Of a DNA stretch of 64,000 nt, positions 9,095 to 18,111 are shown piece by piece. The notes under the pieces were generated by a model that was not told the origin of the DNA, searched no databases, and worked only from the letters and a program-made list of their open reading frames with translations. The position numbers were made by a program, and so were the translations under genes. The first letter of the stretch is position 1. Each line of letters opens with the position of its first letter. Source of the stretch: Methylocaldum szegediense (GTDB lineage Bacteria > Pseudomonadota > Gammaproteobacteria > Methylococcales > Methylococcaceae). The stretch lies in contig NZ_OX458333.1 of NCBI RefSeq assembly GCF_949769195.1, forward strand, positions 62,001 through 126,000, given 5' to 3'.

Positions 9095-9505
9095 ACCCTC
9101 TGCGCTTTTTCTGGACTTCGATGGCGTGCTTCATCCCGGCCCATCGGGGACACTTCGATACCGGCCGGCGTTTGAAGAGATCCGGTCAGGCTATCCGGAC
9201 ATCACATCGCCATTTCATCGAACTGGCGGGAAGGGGAGCCATTTGACGAACTCCTCGACTAATTTTCGGCGGGCTTTCGAGATCGCATCATCGGGGCGAC
9301 GGAGGTCATTTCCGGACCGTATGCTCGGCAGCAGGAGATCGAGGCGTATTGCCGTACGTTTGGCATCGAACGCTGGCTGGCGATCGATGACGATGAAACG
9401 CTGTTCGTGCCAAGTGCCCGCAACTCATCCTGCTCTCGGGTAAGGATGCCCTGGACGAAGTCGGTCGGAGAAAGCTGGCGGATCGCCTCTCGGCGTGGAC
9501 CCACT
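9095..9505 (+). pseudogene. Decayed HAD-superfamily phosphatase gene (Swiss Army Knife RNA-repair type)
   Basis: One frame gives FLDFDGVLHPGPSGTLRYRP, the HAD motif I (DxDGVLHP), up to about 9200. After a frameshift it continues as FDELLD, a TAA stop, then FSAGFRDRIIGATEVISG and ERWLAIDDDETLF (HAD motif III) to about 9415, and another frame change follows (LILLSGKDALDEVG). At least two frameshifts and one stop break it. Intact relatives are small single-domain HADs encoded beside phage-like genes. It directly follows DUF5131-DUF4326 and would have been the third gene of that cassette. Confidence 0.65.
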
Positions 9506-9604
9506 CTTCCTGGATGCGGTCCTAGACAATGCATCGAAAAAGTAACGGGTGAGGCCTAGAACCCGCCGATCGGGATCAAATTCCATGAAGCTTGCCCGGC
9601 TGAC

Positions 9605-10288
9605 TCAGGTCGCCTGGGCAACCGGCTCTACCAGCGTGGGATCGTCGTTCTTCGGGCTGTTCACCCGCCGGCTTACGGGATAAAGCCGCATGGGTTCGAC
9701 CGCAAACGGTTGTAGGAGAGCCTGGACGGTCTCCAACGGGGTTTCAGGATCAAGCCATACGTCATAGGCGGACGGTGGCAGGATCACCGGCATGCGGTCG
9801 TGGATCGTCGCCATGAGGGTATTCGCCCGAGTCACAATGATCGTGCAGGATTCGATCGTCTGTCCATCGCCCTCCCAGCGGTCCCATAGTCCTGCCAAGG
9901 CGAACGGTTCTCCGGATTGAAGGCCAATCGCATAGGGTTGTTTGCCCGTTCCTTCCGCTTTCCATTCGTAAAAAAAGTCTGCGGGAATCAGGCAGCGGCG
10001 TTTTCGGAATGGCTGCCGATAAGCGGGTTTGTCGGCCACCGTTTCCGCCCGCGCGTTGATAGTGGAGTAGGGCAGTTTAGACTCCTTGGCCCAGAAGGGC
10101 AGAAGTCCCCAGGTCAGCGGGACCATCTCTCGCTCGCCCTCAGGATCCAACCGCACAGCTAGGACGGGCTGTGTTGGCGCGACGTTATAGCGAGGCCGGG
10201 CATCGAAAATCCGGATCTTCGTTTCCGAAATCTCGAACTGCCGCGCGAGTCGTCCCGGAGGAGTGTATTGGGCAAAGCGTCCGCACAT
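9605..10288 (-). CDS. yedK: SRAP-family abasic-site DNA-protein crosslinker (YedK/HMCES)
   Basis: The 227-residue protein begins MCGRFAQYTPPG, with the catalytic Cys2 exposed after Met removal. It has YNVAPTQPVLAV, INARAETVADKP, CLIPADFFYEWK (active-site Glu) and TIHDRMPVIL (His). These are the SRAP active-site elements that form a thiazolidine crosslink with abasic sites in single-stranded DNA and protect them. The start at 10288 is fixed by the need for Cys2; 17 more codons upstream are open but would bury it. A decayed second copy lies at 7560-7766. Confidence 0.94.
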   Translation of the reverse strand: MCGRFAQYTPPGRLARQFEISETKIRIFDARPRYNVAPTQPVLAVRLDPEGEREMVPLTWGLLPFWAKESKLPYSTINARAETVADKPAYRQPFRKRRCLIPADFFYEWKAEGTGKQPYAIGLQSGEPFALAGLWDRWEGDGQTIESCTIIVTRANTLMATIHDRMPVILPPSAYDVWLDPETPLETVQALLQPFAVEPMRLYPVSRRVNSPKNDDPTLVEPVAQAT

Positions 10289-10440
10289 GGGGACAGTGTA
10301 ACGCGATTGGGCGACAGTCGTCTCCTGATATGGGCACACCGAGCCGTTACGAAGATAAACCGGAGGTCGGTCCGAAGACCAGCCTCCGGCGAATTGAGTA
10401 TGCAGCCGGTTGTCATGGACCGTCTGCTTGTTCGCCTAAC

Positions 10441-11505
10441 TGTCGCGTCTCGTGTGATTATTTACCGAGAAGGAGTTATGCTCTGTTCGAAGCCCGGAGC
10501 CTTCTCCAGGAGATATTCGGTTCGTCCAAGTGAGGTTTCTCTCCATGCAGATTCGTCTTCATAAGAACGCCCGTACCACCCCGGCCGTTCGGCAGGCCAT
10601 TCAAGCGTCCACGTTGAGCGAGCGCGCCTTGGCCCAAAAGCATGGCATTAGCCGAACGACCGTCCGCAAGTGGAAACACCGCTCCTCGGTCGAAGATGCC
10701 TCACACCGGCCCCACACCCTCAGAACCACGCTCACGCCCGCCCAGGAAGCCATCGTGGTCTACCTCCGCCAAGCTCTGCTCCTCCCCTTGGATGATCTCC
10801 TGGCCGTGACCCGGGAATTTCTCAATCCCGCCGTGTCCCGTTCCGGGCTAGACCGCTGCCTGCGCCGCCACGGGGTGGCGTCCCTCAAGACCCTGCTTCC
10901 GCCTACAGAGAAGGCGAAGGTCAAACCCTTCAAGGCCTATGAGCCCGGCTTCCTTCACCTGGATGTTAAGTACTTGCCCGCCATCGACGGCGAACCCCGC
11001 CGATACCTGTTCGTCGCCATCGACCGCGCCACCCGCTGGGTCTATGTCGCCCTCAAGCCCAACCGCACCGCCTTAAGCGCAAAGGACTTCCTCAAAGCGG
11101 TGATTCAGGCCGCGCCTTTCCGCATCCAGAAATGCCTGACCGACAACGGCTCGGAGTTTACCGACCGTTTCCTGACCCGAACTCGGCAGCCCTCGGGGAC
11201 GCATGAGTTTGACCGCCTCTGTACTGAACAAGGCATCGAACATCGCCTGATTCCGCCGGGCCGGCCCCAAACGAATGGCCTGGTGGAACGCTTCAATGGC
11301 CGCATCGAGGAGGTGTTGCAAACCCATCACTTCGATTCAACCGCCGATCTGGACACCACCCTGCACCGCTATGTCGAGCTGTACAATCATCACATTCCCC
11401 AAAAGGCCTTAGGCCATCTCACCCCGATCCAGGCTCTCAAAAACTGGCAACTGTCCCATCCTCATCTTTTTCGAAAGAAGGTTTACGATCTTGCGGGACT
11501 TGACA
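10441..11505 (+). mobile_element. IS481-family element, copy 1 (1,065 bp)
   Basis: The ends are TGTCGCGTCTCG at 10441 and CGGGACTTGACA ending at 11505, imperfect inverted repeats starting TGTC. Copies 2 (24210-25274) and 3 (33805-34869) have exactly the same length. Flanks are ...CTAAC on the left and CAAAC... on the right, so no clear target duplication is visible. Near-identity of the three copies argues for recent transposition. Confidence 0.9.
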
Positions 11506-11570
11506 CAAACACGTTTCCGGCCGCTAGCGATCCTAAACTACTAAATCAGATACTCGTCCGCATAAGCTAA
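10530..11570 (+). CDS. IS481-family transposase, copy 1
   Basis: The product has an N-terminal helix-turn-helix (RALAQKHGISRTTVRKWKH, about residues 32-50) followed by a DDE integrase core: FLHLDVKYLP, KCLTDNGSEFTDRF and NGLVERFNGRIEE carry the acidic triad. In this copy the frame has no stop inside the element and runs 65 bp beyond the right end, adding about 20 foreign residues (LDTNTFPAASDP...). In the other two copies a flanking stop occurs within 5 bp. A start at the internal ATG at 10545 (MQIRLHKNART) is equally possible. Confidence 0.93.
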   Translation: MRFLSMQIRLHKNARTTPAVRQAIQASTLSERALAQKHGISRTTVRKWKHRSSVEDASHRPHTLRTTLTPAQEAIVVYLRQALLLPLDDLLAVTREFLNPAVSRSGLDRCLRRHGVASLKTLLPPTEKAKVKPFKAYEPGFLHLDVKYLPAIDGEPRRYLFVAIDRATRWVYVALKPNRTALSAKDFLKAVIQAAPFRIQKCLTDNGSEFTDRFLTRTRQPSGTHEFDRLCTEQGIEHRLIPPGRPQTNGLVERFNGRIEEVLQTHHFDSTADLDTTLHRYVELYNHHIPQKALGHLTPIQALKNWQLSHPHLFRKKVYDLAGLDTNTFPAASDPKLLNQILVRIS

Positions 11571-11785
11571 TTAGTTAAGGAAACACAATCCACCCAATGA
11601 CCAATGAATCAGATGCCTTATTCTCTTAACGGCAAACGCCATTCCCTCGATATGGGTAATGTCGATGTGACGTTTTTCTATCCGTCTGGCAGTGAAAGGC
11701 AAGGTGTCTGCTTCGACGCATAATCAATCTTTGGCAACGCTCTTGCGTTTTCTATAGAGAGCGATTGGCCAGCGATTCACCGGGG

Positions 11786-11870
11786 CTCAAAGACGTGAGC
11801 ACCATCAGGATTTATATCCACGGTGCTGAATCAGATAGACGAGGTGTGGTCAGTGCCTTGAACGGATTGA
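11786..11870 (+). pseudogene. Possible tyrosine recombinase/integrase C-terminal relic
   Basis: The frame reads LKDVSTIRIYIHG, close to the DVSTTMIYTHV block containing the catalytic tyrosine in integron and phage integrases. A second frame then reads VLNQIDEVWSVP, which could continue the usual THVLN tail. The first tyrosine-motif residue order (IYxH) is kept. Only about 28 residues are recognisable, so this is a weak call. Confidence 0.35.
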
Positions 11871-12037
11871 ACTGGAATTCTTCCCGTCTGGTGTAACGGC
11901 CCAACACTTTCGTCAAGAAAGGATCGCCAATCTACACCGGATATCCGGCGCCGGCACTTTCGGCCGGGACCAACGGTACTTCGCCCAGAGGACAAGGCTT
12001 TTCAGATCTTGTTTTGGAAACGTTCAGGGTAATTCAA

Positions 12038-12160
12038 ATTGCTTTCAATAAGGCCGCGGAATCGGTGGGTTACGGCGCGTTCATAGCCCAGTGATCGAGA
12101 AAAGCTGTCTGGTACGCGCCTAACCCACCCTACGTAATGTTCACTTGAATGCCGAATAGA
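12038..12160. repeat. Dispersed repeat, copy A
   Basis: The segment begins AATTGCTTTCAATAAGGC, includes CGGTGGGTTACG and TAACCCACCCTACG, and ends TTCACTTGAATGCCG. The same ordered blocks, with small changes, occur at 16756-16945. The internal GGTGGGTTA/TAACCCACC parts can pair. Confidence 0.6.
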
Positions 12161-12305
12161 AGTAAGAAACTTAGCACTGATATGAGGTTGGCAAAGTCCC
12201 TCTTCGGCAAGCTGTGATAGGCGCTGCCGTTTAACAAGTATCCGGCCTTTTTGTGTCCTAGTAAAAGCAGGAACAGCTATTCAGCGTTGCCGCGGAACCA
12301 AGTGG

Positions 12306-14210
12306 TCAAAATTGCAACCCGCCGTTGCGCAGCACGTGCGTATCGCGCAGGCGGCGGGTCAGGCCGACTCGATCGAAGTATTCCAGGATATGGATGGCGA
12401 GCTTTCGGCCGGTGCCGATGCGGTCGCGGAATGTCGCGGCCTTTATCGTGCCGTCGGGGGTTTCCCGGGCAAGGCCGCGGACGATATCGGCCAGGGTGGC
12501 GACGGCCGTTCGGTCGAAATAGTGATCGTGCGCGACACGGTAAACCCGGCCCATGCGCGCCGCCTGCATCAGAAGCTTCCGCACCGCTGTTTCGTCCAGG
12601 GATTCCGCGCGAGCAATATCGCGCACCCGGGGCGGCTGGAAAGGACGTTCCAGGAGCAGGGGCGAAATTCGCTGCCATAGCTGTTCGTCCGCTTCGGAAA
12701 GGGTGATTTCGTGGCCCGGCAGGTGCCACCAGGAACCGTCCCGCGCACACAGCCCTTCTTCGAGCAGTTCGGCCAAGAGCTGTGCGAAAACTGCCCGTTC
12801 CAGCCGTGGTGCGGTACGAAGGCGCAGTTGCTCGGAGTTGAGACCTAGCGAGTCGGGCACGTCTTCGTGCTCTTTCTTGAGCGTTTCGATTACCGCCTGT
12901 TTAAGCCGGCTCCAGTATTCTGGCGCGAAGGCGATCGGCTTTGTTCCTGCAACGCGCCGGAGTTCTAGATTTCGGCAAAGATCGTCCAGTTCAGCCGCTG
13001 TCAGGTTGGCGTTGGCGGCGAATCCCTGCAGGTCGACCCCGTTGGGCGAAATGGAGAGCATTGTCCGCAACATCGCCTGCGGTTCGGCTTGCTCCCAGGC
13101 TGATAAGATCTCCAAGCGCTGTGCCGTACGGCGGCCACGCACTGGCGGCTGGGCATCCAGAACCCGTCCGCCGGCGAGTGTGCGCCGCGCGGAGGCGTCG
13201 CGGAGAATGCAACGATCGCCGTTGACGGCGCAGGTGGGTTTGTCCAGAACCAATTGGGCGAGAGCGTTGCCACCCGGCTCCAAAGGAGCGTCCTGCAGCA
13301 AGGCGACCCGCGCGGTGGCGTGGATAGCGCCGAGATGGACGTGCACCGGCGTCCAATGCTTCAACGGCCTGGTTTCGCTGGCGAGCAGCGTGAGCCGTAC
13401 GTCGAGGCGGGTCGTCGGCAGATGGAGTTCCGGTGCCAATACCCAATCGCCCCGCTGCACTTCGCGTTTTTCCACGTCGGCCAGATTGAGCGCGCAGCGT
13501 TGCCCTGCCAACCCCTCTTCGGCCGGGCGGTTCTGTGCGTGAATGCCGCGTACCCGGACTGGGCGGCCCGAAGGCGAAAGAAGCAACCTGTCACCCACCG
13601 CGACTCGACCGGAGAAGACGGTACCCGTGACTACCGTGCCCGCACCCGCTATGGTGAAACAGCGATCGACCGCGAGTCGAAAACCGCCGCGGATGGTTCT
13701 TGTATCGAGACTCGCGGCAGCAGCCTCCAGATGGGCTCGTAGCTTGGCTACCCCCTCTCCCGTGACTGTGGAGACGGGAAACAACGGGCAGCCTTCGAGT
13801 CCGGTGCCACCAAGCAGAGTCCGGATTTCCTCGGCAACCTGGGCGATGCGACCCGGGTCGACGAGATCGGTCTTGGTCAAGGCGACGGCACCGTTTCGGA
13901 TGCCGAGCAGGTCGAGAATTTGGAGATGCTCCAGGGTTTGCGGCATGGGGCCGTCGTCCGCCGCGACGACCAACAGGGCGAAATCGATCCCGGTCGCCCC
14001 TGCCAGCATGTTGTGAATGAATTTTTCGTGGCCCGGCACATCCACGAAGCCGAGAATGTCCCCGTTGGCCATCGGCGTGTAGGCATAGCCCAGGTCTATG
14101 GTCATGCCGCGCGCCTTCTCTTCCACGAGGCGGTCGGCATCCACCCCGGTAAGTGCCTTGACCAGGGCGGTTTTACCGTGGTCGATGTGGCCGGCGGTGC
14201 CTACAATCAT
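12306..14210 (-). CDS. selB: Selenocysteine-specific elongation factor SelB
   Basis: The 634-residue GTPase opens [20 protein letters not shown] (P-loop GHIDHGKT), with DLGYAYTP switch, DVPGHEKF (G3) and LTKTD (G4). EF-Tu-like domains 2 and 3 follow, then C-terminal winged-helix repeats that bind the SECIS hairpin. SelB carries Sec-tRNA to the ribosome at UGA codons. Its ATG overlaps the stop of the upstream UDG-like gene (TGATG), so translation may be coupled to that gene. selA lies one gene further upstream. The in-window target is the formate dehydrogenase alpha gene at 20524-23721. Confidence 0.97.
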   Translation of the reverse strand: MIVGTAGHIDHGKTALVKALTGVDADRLVEEKARGMTIDLGYAYTPMANGDILGFVDVPGHEKFIHNMLAGATGIDFALLVVAADDGPMPQTLEHLQILDLLGIRNGAVALTKTDLVDPGRIAQVAEEIRTLLGGTGLEGCPLFPVSTVTGEGVAKLRAHLEAAAASLDTRTIRGGFRLAVDRCFTIAGAGTVVTGTVFSGRVAVGDRLLLSPSGRPVRVRGIHAQNRPAEEGLAGQRCALNLADVEKREVQRGDWVLAPELHLPTTRLDVRLTLLASETRPLKHWTPVHVHLGAIHATARVALLQDAPLEPGGNALAQLVLDKPTCAVNGDRCILRDASARRTLAGGRVLDAQPPVRGRRTAQRLEILSAWEQAEPQAMLRTMLSISPNGVDLQGFAANANLTAAELDDLCRNLELRRVAGTKPIAFAPEYWSRLKQAVIETLKKEHEDVPDSLGLNSEQLRLRTAPRLERAVFAQLLAELLEEGLCARDGSWWHLPGHEITLSEADEQLWQRISPLLLERPFQPPRVRDIARAESLDETAVRKLLMQAARMGRVYRVAHDHYFDRTAVATLADIVRGLARETPDGTIKAATFRDRIGTGRKLAIHILEYFDRVGLTRRLRDTHVLRNGGLQF

Positions 14211-14974
14211 CAGGAGGCACTATGTTGCCTTTGCCGATAAGCAAGTTCCTCTCGTGCCCAAATTACTTTGGCCGTGGATGTCCTTCCTTCACACCATCGC
14301 TGATACTGGGGATCGGTTTGATTCCCTGACGGATGAGCGACGTGAACCCAACTGAGATGGTCGCTGCGATATGTGGTTGGTTTTATGTGTCGCAATTCGC
14401 CATACACTTCCGAAAAGGCGCTCTTACACCAACTGATGAAGCTTTTATCGAGTCCGAACAAGATAAAAGTGCGTCCGGGACGCTCCGTTGAAAGGTGGGT
14501 CTTAATACACGTACGTAGAATTTTTCTAACCATGCCGTCTGCGGAACTGTCTGCACCAAGTATGTCCTCCAACTTGTAGGAGTAACTGCCATCGGCTTTA
14601 AGAACGCTGATTGAGCACTTGATAATAGAGCCAGATTGGCACTCCTTTTCGGAAGGACGGAATAGTTCATCGGGATCGTTTAGGTCTCGTAACCCAAGGC
14701 CTTTAAACAGCCACGGAAAGCGTTTTCGCATTCCTTTGAATGGGATGGATTCAAAAGTTGCCCGGCCTTTCTTTTCTTCTGCCATTGCCTTGTTTTGTGT
14801 TTCGCCTTTCGAAAATCCTAACAACCGGTACTTTGGGTCTGCCGCTCCCCAGCTTGCAGGGTTGTTTATCAATTGAACGCGCTCTCCATGTCCCCAACGT
14901 TCGAAGCCATGTTCTTGGTCGTAATTGCGAAAAAATTGCTTACACACCGTGCAGGAAATATATCCGTGACTCAC
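14210..14974 (-). CDS. Uncharacterised protein, possible uracil-DNA-glycosylase-like fold
   Basis: The 254-residue protein has an N-terminal Cys pair (SCTVCKQFF), then [17 protein letters not shown], a later hydrophobic strand [15 protein letters not shown], and [10 protein letters not shown] near the C-terminus. The spacing of a glycine-rich loop after a strand, a second strand, and an HPS-type loop resembles the UDG superfamily; this is inference from pattern only. Codon use is visibly less GC-rich than in selA and selB. It separates selA (162 bp upstream) from selB (4-bp overlap), a break in the usual selAB pair that suggests an acquired gene now translated in the sel operon. Confidence 0.6.
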   Translation of the reverse strand: MSHGYISCTVCKQFFRNYDQEHGFERWGHGERVQLINNPASWGAADPKYRLLGFSKGETQNKAMAEEKKGRATFESIPFKGMRKRFPWLFKGLGLRDLNDPDELFRPSEKECQSGSIIKCSISVLKADGSYSYKLEDILGADSSADGMVRKILRTCIKTHLSTERPGRTFILFGLDKSFISWCKSAFSEVYGELRHIKPTTYRSDHLSWVHVAHPSGNQTDPQYQRWCEGRTSTAKVIWAREELAYRQRQHSAS

Positions 14975-15136
14975 TAAAAACCTCTCATTTCTCGTGGTTA
15001 ACTTATAAGGACATTAAAGGGATTCCGCCTCATGATTCGATAGGTTCGCCACATTAAAATGTTACCGTTCGCCCCAAGCCATTTGATAGGCTCGGGCCCG
15101 CCCTATCAAAGCATCAAAGCACTAAATTAGGGATTT

Positions 15137-16537
15137 CTAAAGTCTCAAAAAGGCCAACTGGTCGGTAAATCCCGCTTCATCCTCCAGACAGCGAAGATCA
15201 AAGCGCAGAGCGCCGTCCTCCAACCGACCAATAACCGGAATCGGCAGCTCGCGAAACGCTTGGGCCAGACGGTTCAAGGCACGTCCGCCTCCCCTCCCCT
15301 TCGGCTTGAGCACGAGGCAGGCACTCGGCAGGAGGTCCACGGGCAGGGAACCGCTGCCGATTTGGCTGCGGCAGGATTCGATGGACACCTCGGCGTGCGT
15401 GTTCACGGCAGCCTGCACCATCGGCAGGATGCGCTGCGCCAGCGTTCGTATCTCTTCCTCCGTCCGCGTCAATAGACGCAGGGTCGGCAGCTGCCGGCCC
15501 AACAATTCCGGACTCCGGTAAAGCCTGAGTGTGGCTTCCAGCGCGGCCAGGGTCATCTTGTCCACCCGCAGAGCGCGTTTGAGCGGATTGCGCTTGATCT
15601 TGGCGATCAACTCTTTGCGGCCGACCAGTATCCCGGCCTGCGGCCCCCCCAATAGTTTGTCGCCGCTGAAACACACCAGATCGGTGCCTTTGGCTAGAGC
15701 TTGCTGCGGAGTTGGCTCCTTGGGCAAGCCATAGGCTGTAAGATCGATTAGCGTGCCGCTGCCCAGGTCTTCGACAAAAGGCAAACCGTTTTTGTGGGCG
15801 AGTTCCGCCAACTGTTCCTCCGGCACCGTGGCGGTGAAGCCCATGATGGCGTAATTGCTGCGATGCACCTTCATGATCAAGGCCGTGTGCGGATTCAACG
15901 CTTCGACGTAGTCCTTCAGGTGAGTACGGTTGGTGGTGCCCACTTCGCGCAGTTTCGCCCCGGCCCGTGACATGATGTCGGGAATGCGGAATGCACCGCC
16001 GATCTCGATCAGCTCTCCACGAGACACGATCACTTCTTTGCGCATCGCGAGCGTATTGAGCAGAAGAAAGACCGCTGCCGCGTTGTTGTTGACCACTGTC
16101 GCAGCTTCGGCCCCGGTCAGCTCGCGAATCAGGCCATCGATATGGTCGTCGCGATCGCCCCGGCGGGCGCTGGTAAGCTCATATTCCAGATTGCTCGGCC
16201 GGGCCAGCACCGCCAACACCGCATCGATCGCCGATTCTGCCAGCAAGGCTCGCCCCAGGTTGGTGTGCAACACCGTGCCGGTGAGATTGAATACGGGACG
16301 CAACGAGGGCGCGAACTCGGCTTCCAGGCGTTTCCGGCAATCGGCCACGAGACGCATCGTATCCGGCACCGAATCGGGCTGCGCTTTCAACGCCTCGCGC
16401 CGCTCGGCCAGCACAGCCCGTACCGCGGCGACCACGGTGGTGTGCCCGTAGCGCTCCTTCAAACCGGCGATATCGGGATGTGCCAATAGGCTGTCCACGG
16501 AAGGTAAACGGGTGTACGGATTGTCGGGGAGAGACAT
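15137..16537 (-). CDS. selA: L-seryl-tRNA(Sec) selenium transferase SelA
   Basis: The 466-residue PLP enzyme converts Ser-tRNA-Sec to Sec-tRNA-Sec using selenophosphate. Key stretches are RPVFNLTGTVLHTNLGRALL, EAATVVNNNAAAVFL, and CFSGDKLLGGPQAG, which holds the PLP lysine. Length is the family norm (about 463). With selB, selC (35397-35492) and selD (38962-40008) the pathway is complete in this window. It heads the leftward selA-(UDG-like)-selB group. Confidence 0.97.
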   Translation of the reverse strand: MSLPDNPYTRLPSVDSLLAHPDIAGLKERYGHTTVVAAVRAVLAERREALKAQPDSVPDTMRLVADCRKRLEAEFAPSLRPVFNLTGTVLHTNLGRALLAESAIDAVLAVLARPSNLEYELTSARRGDRDDHIDGLIRELTGAEAATVVNNNAAAVFLLLNTLAMRKEVIVSRGELIEIGGAFRIPDIMSRAGAKLREVGTTNRTHLKDYVEALNPHTALIMKVHRSNYAIMGFTATVPEEQLAELAHKNGLPFVEDLGSGTLIDLTAYGLPKEPTPQQALAKGTDLVCFSGDKLLGGPQAGILVGRKELIAKIKRNPLKRALRVDKMTLAALEATLRLYRSPELLGRQLPTLRLLTRTEEEIRTLAQRILPMVQAAVNTHAEVSIESCRSQIGSGSLPVDLLPSACLVLKPKGRGGGRALNRLAQAFRELPIPVIGRLEDGALRFDLRCLEDEAGFTDQLAFLRL

Positions 16538-17083
16538 AGCGTTTTTGGCGGGCTATCGGATAAATCGGCCGAATTTTAGCGAGATTGGGGCGGCTCGTGG
16601 GGCTTAGAGCGTTTTTCTTTATGGCGTGGCGGTGGCTTACGAAGGACCTACTTAGAGCCTATCTCAATAGGCTTAAGAAACCCTTCGACAAGCCTGTCCT
16701 GAGCGAAGCCGAAAGGCGGTTCGCTTCGCTCACCACATCCTACCGCCGATATTAATTCCAAATCGCTTTCAATAAGGCATTAATTTTTGTAGGGTGGGTT
16801 AGGCCGCGAGGCCGTAACCCACCGCACGACCTCGAACCTGTCCTGAGCCAGGTCGAAGGGTCGGTGGGTTACGCGGAGCCTGTCCCGAGCGGAGTCGAGG
16901 GGCTAACCCACCCTACGATTCATGTTTCATTCGAATGCGGCATGGAATAACCCGTAGCCCGGTTGGAGCGCACGCGGAATCCGGGACAAACCCATTCCCC
17001 GCATTCCGCTACGCTGCATGCGGGCTACGAACTTGGTGAAGTGGGGTATAAGGTCGCGGGCTAAAGCCCACTCCCACGCTTTA
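16538..17083. repeat. Repeat-rich intergenic region between selA and the IS630 element
   Basis: No gene is visible. Three repeat units lie in sequence. (1) 16651 to about 16700 starts TTAGAGCCTATCTCAATAGG and matches the left part of the hairpin at 40354-40430. (2) 16756-16945 is copy B of the repeat at 12038-12160; its core 16789-16916 is bounded by GTAGGGTGGGTTAG and its inverse CTAACCCACCCTAC. (3) 16954-17028 starts GTAGCCCGGTTGGAGC and ends GCATGCGGGCTAC, an inverted unit related to 57901-57977. Confidence 0.7.
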
Positions 17084-18111
17084 GAGCGTTTTCATTTTGC
17101 TTATACGGCATAACCAGCGTTGCGGAAATCATTGACGCACTCTCCTGGCGTGAACTGGCTCAAGAGCGTTCCCATCGTGGTCGCAACCGCGTCGAGGGTG
17201 CGTTGACTCGCCTGGCGAAGCCGTGCTTTGAACTTCGCGAAGACTTGTTCGATGGGATTGAAGTCGGGGCTATAAGGCGGCAAAGGCATCACTTTGGCTC
17301 CACAGGCTTCAATCGCTTCGCGAACCCCCTTCACCTGATGGGAGGACAGATTGTCCCAGATGACCACATTCCCCAGAACCAACGTCGGACAGATAAATTC
17401 CGGCACATACGCCAAGAATAACTCGCCGTTCATAGGCCCTTCGGTGATCATGGGGGCCGTCACCCCCTCCTGGCGTAAAGCCGCCACGAAGGTGATCGTC
17501 TGCCTCTGTCCCTGCGGAACCGTTCCAATGACCCGTTCGCCTCGAGGCCCCCAGCCATACCGCCGAGTCATCGCCGTGGTGACAAAGGTTTCATCGATGA
17601 ACACGAGCTGAGCCGCGTTCAGAGTCCCTTGTTCGGCTTGCCAGTGAGCACGGGCGAGGCGGACATCCTCTCGGTCTTGTTCGCCCGCCCGGAGCGTTTT
17701 TTTGAAGGTCAGGCCCAAGCGGTCAAGGTGGTACCAAAGGGTTGAGAGTTGAACCTTCACCTCCAAGACCTCACGCAGTTCCGCTAAGGTGGTGTCGGGT
17801 TTAGCGTTCAGGTAGGCGCGTATCGCCTCGTCGTATTCGGCCAAAAGCGGCCGACCGCCGCCCGCATGAGGCTTGGGTGCCAGCGTCCCGCGTTCGCGCC
17901 GCTGGCGTTTGAGTTTCTCGATGAACGACACACTCACCGAAAACCGTGCAGCGACGGCTGACGCACTCTGTCCCTCATCACAAGCGCTGATCACGCGCTG
18001 GCGAAGGTCGATGGAATAGGCTTGGCTCATCACGGATCTTTCTATCGGGAAAATTTGTAATCAGACGATTTCCCGTTTCCTCAGTTCCTTTCGGTAGAGA
18101 TGAAAACGCTC
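17084..18111 (-). mobile_element. IS630-family element (1,028 bp)
   Basis: Perfect terminal repeats GAGCGTTTTCAT (17084) and ATGAAAACGCTC (ending 18111) are flanked by TA on both sides (17082-17083, 18112-18113), the target duplication expected of IS630/Tc1-type elements. The right end lies at the 3' end of fdhE and supplies the last base of its stop codon. Confidence 0.9.
17101..18033 (-). CDS. IS630-family transposase
   Basis: The 310-residue protein has an N-terminal helix-turn-helix region (SASAVAARFSVSVSFIEKLKR) and a Tc1/mariner-type DDE domain: LVFIDETFVTT (Asp), VIWDNLSSHQV (Asp) and LPPYSPDFNPIEQVFAK (Glu). It appears intact. The likely start is MSQAYSIDLRQRV, one codon inside the ORF. 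It fills almost the whole element between the terminal repeats. Confidence 0.95.
   Translation of the reverse strand: MMSQAYSIDLRQRVISACDEGQSASAVAARFSVSVSFIEKLKRQRRERGTLAPKPHAGGGRPLLAEYDEAIRAYLNAKPDTTLAELREVLEVKVQLSTLWYHLDRLGLTFKKTLRAGEQDREDVRLARAHWQAEQGTLNAAQLVFIDETFVTTAMTRRYGWGPRGERVIGTVPQGQRQTITFVAALRQEGVTAPMITEGPMNGELFLAYVPEFICPTLVLGNVVIWDNLSSHQVKGVREAIEACGAKVMPLPPYSPDFNPIEQVFAKFKARLRQASQRTLDAVATTMGTLLSQFTPGECVNDFRNAGYAV

Larger units (their letters stand above)
11506..12305. other. Gene-poor stretch between IS481 copy 1 and selB
   Basis: These 800 bp carry no complete gene that I recognise. They contain a short tyrosine-recombinase-like relic (about 11786-11870) and a dispersed repeat (about 12038-12160), listed separately. 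The rest shows no open frame of note and no obvious promoter or tRNA. Confidence 0.5.

Noticed and set aside
12553-13542. 329-codon plus-strand ORF antisense to selB
   Set aside because: Ser/Arg-rich shadow composition; selB motifs are unambiguous on the other strand.
16789-16916. Inverted repeat GTAGGGTGGGTTAG as insertion sequence ends
   Set aside because: Only about 100 bp between the arms and no coding capacity; treated as a dispersed repeat.
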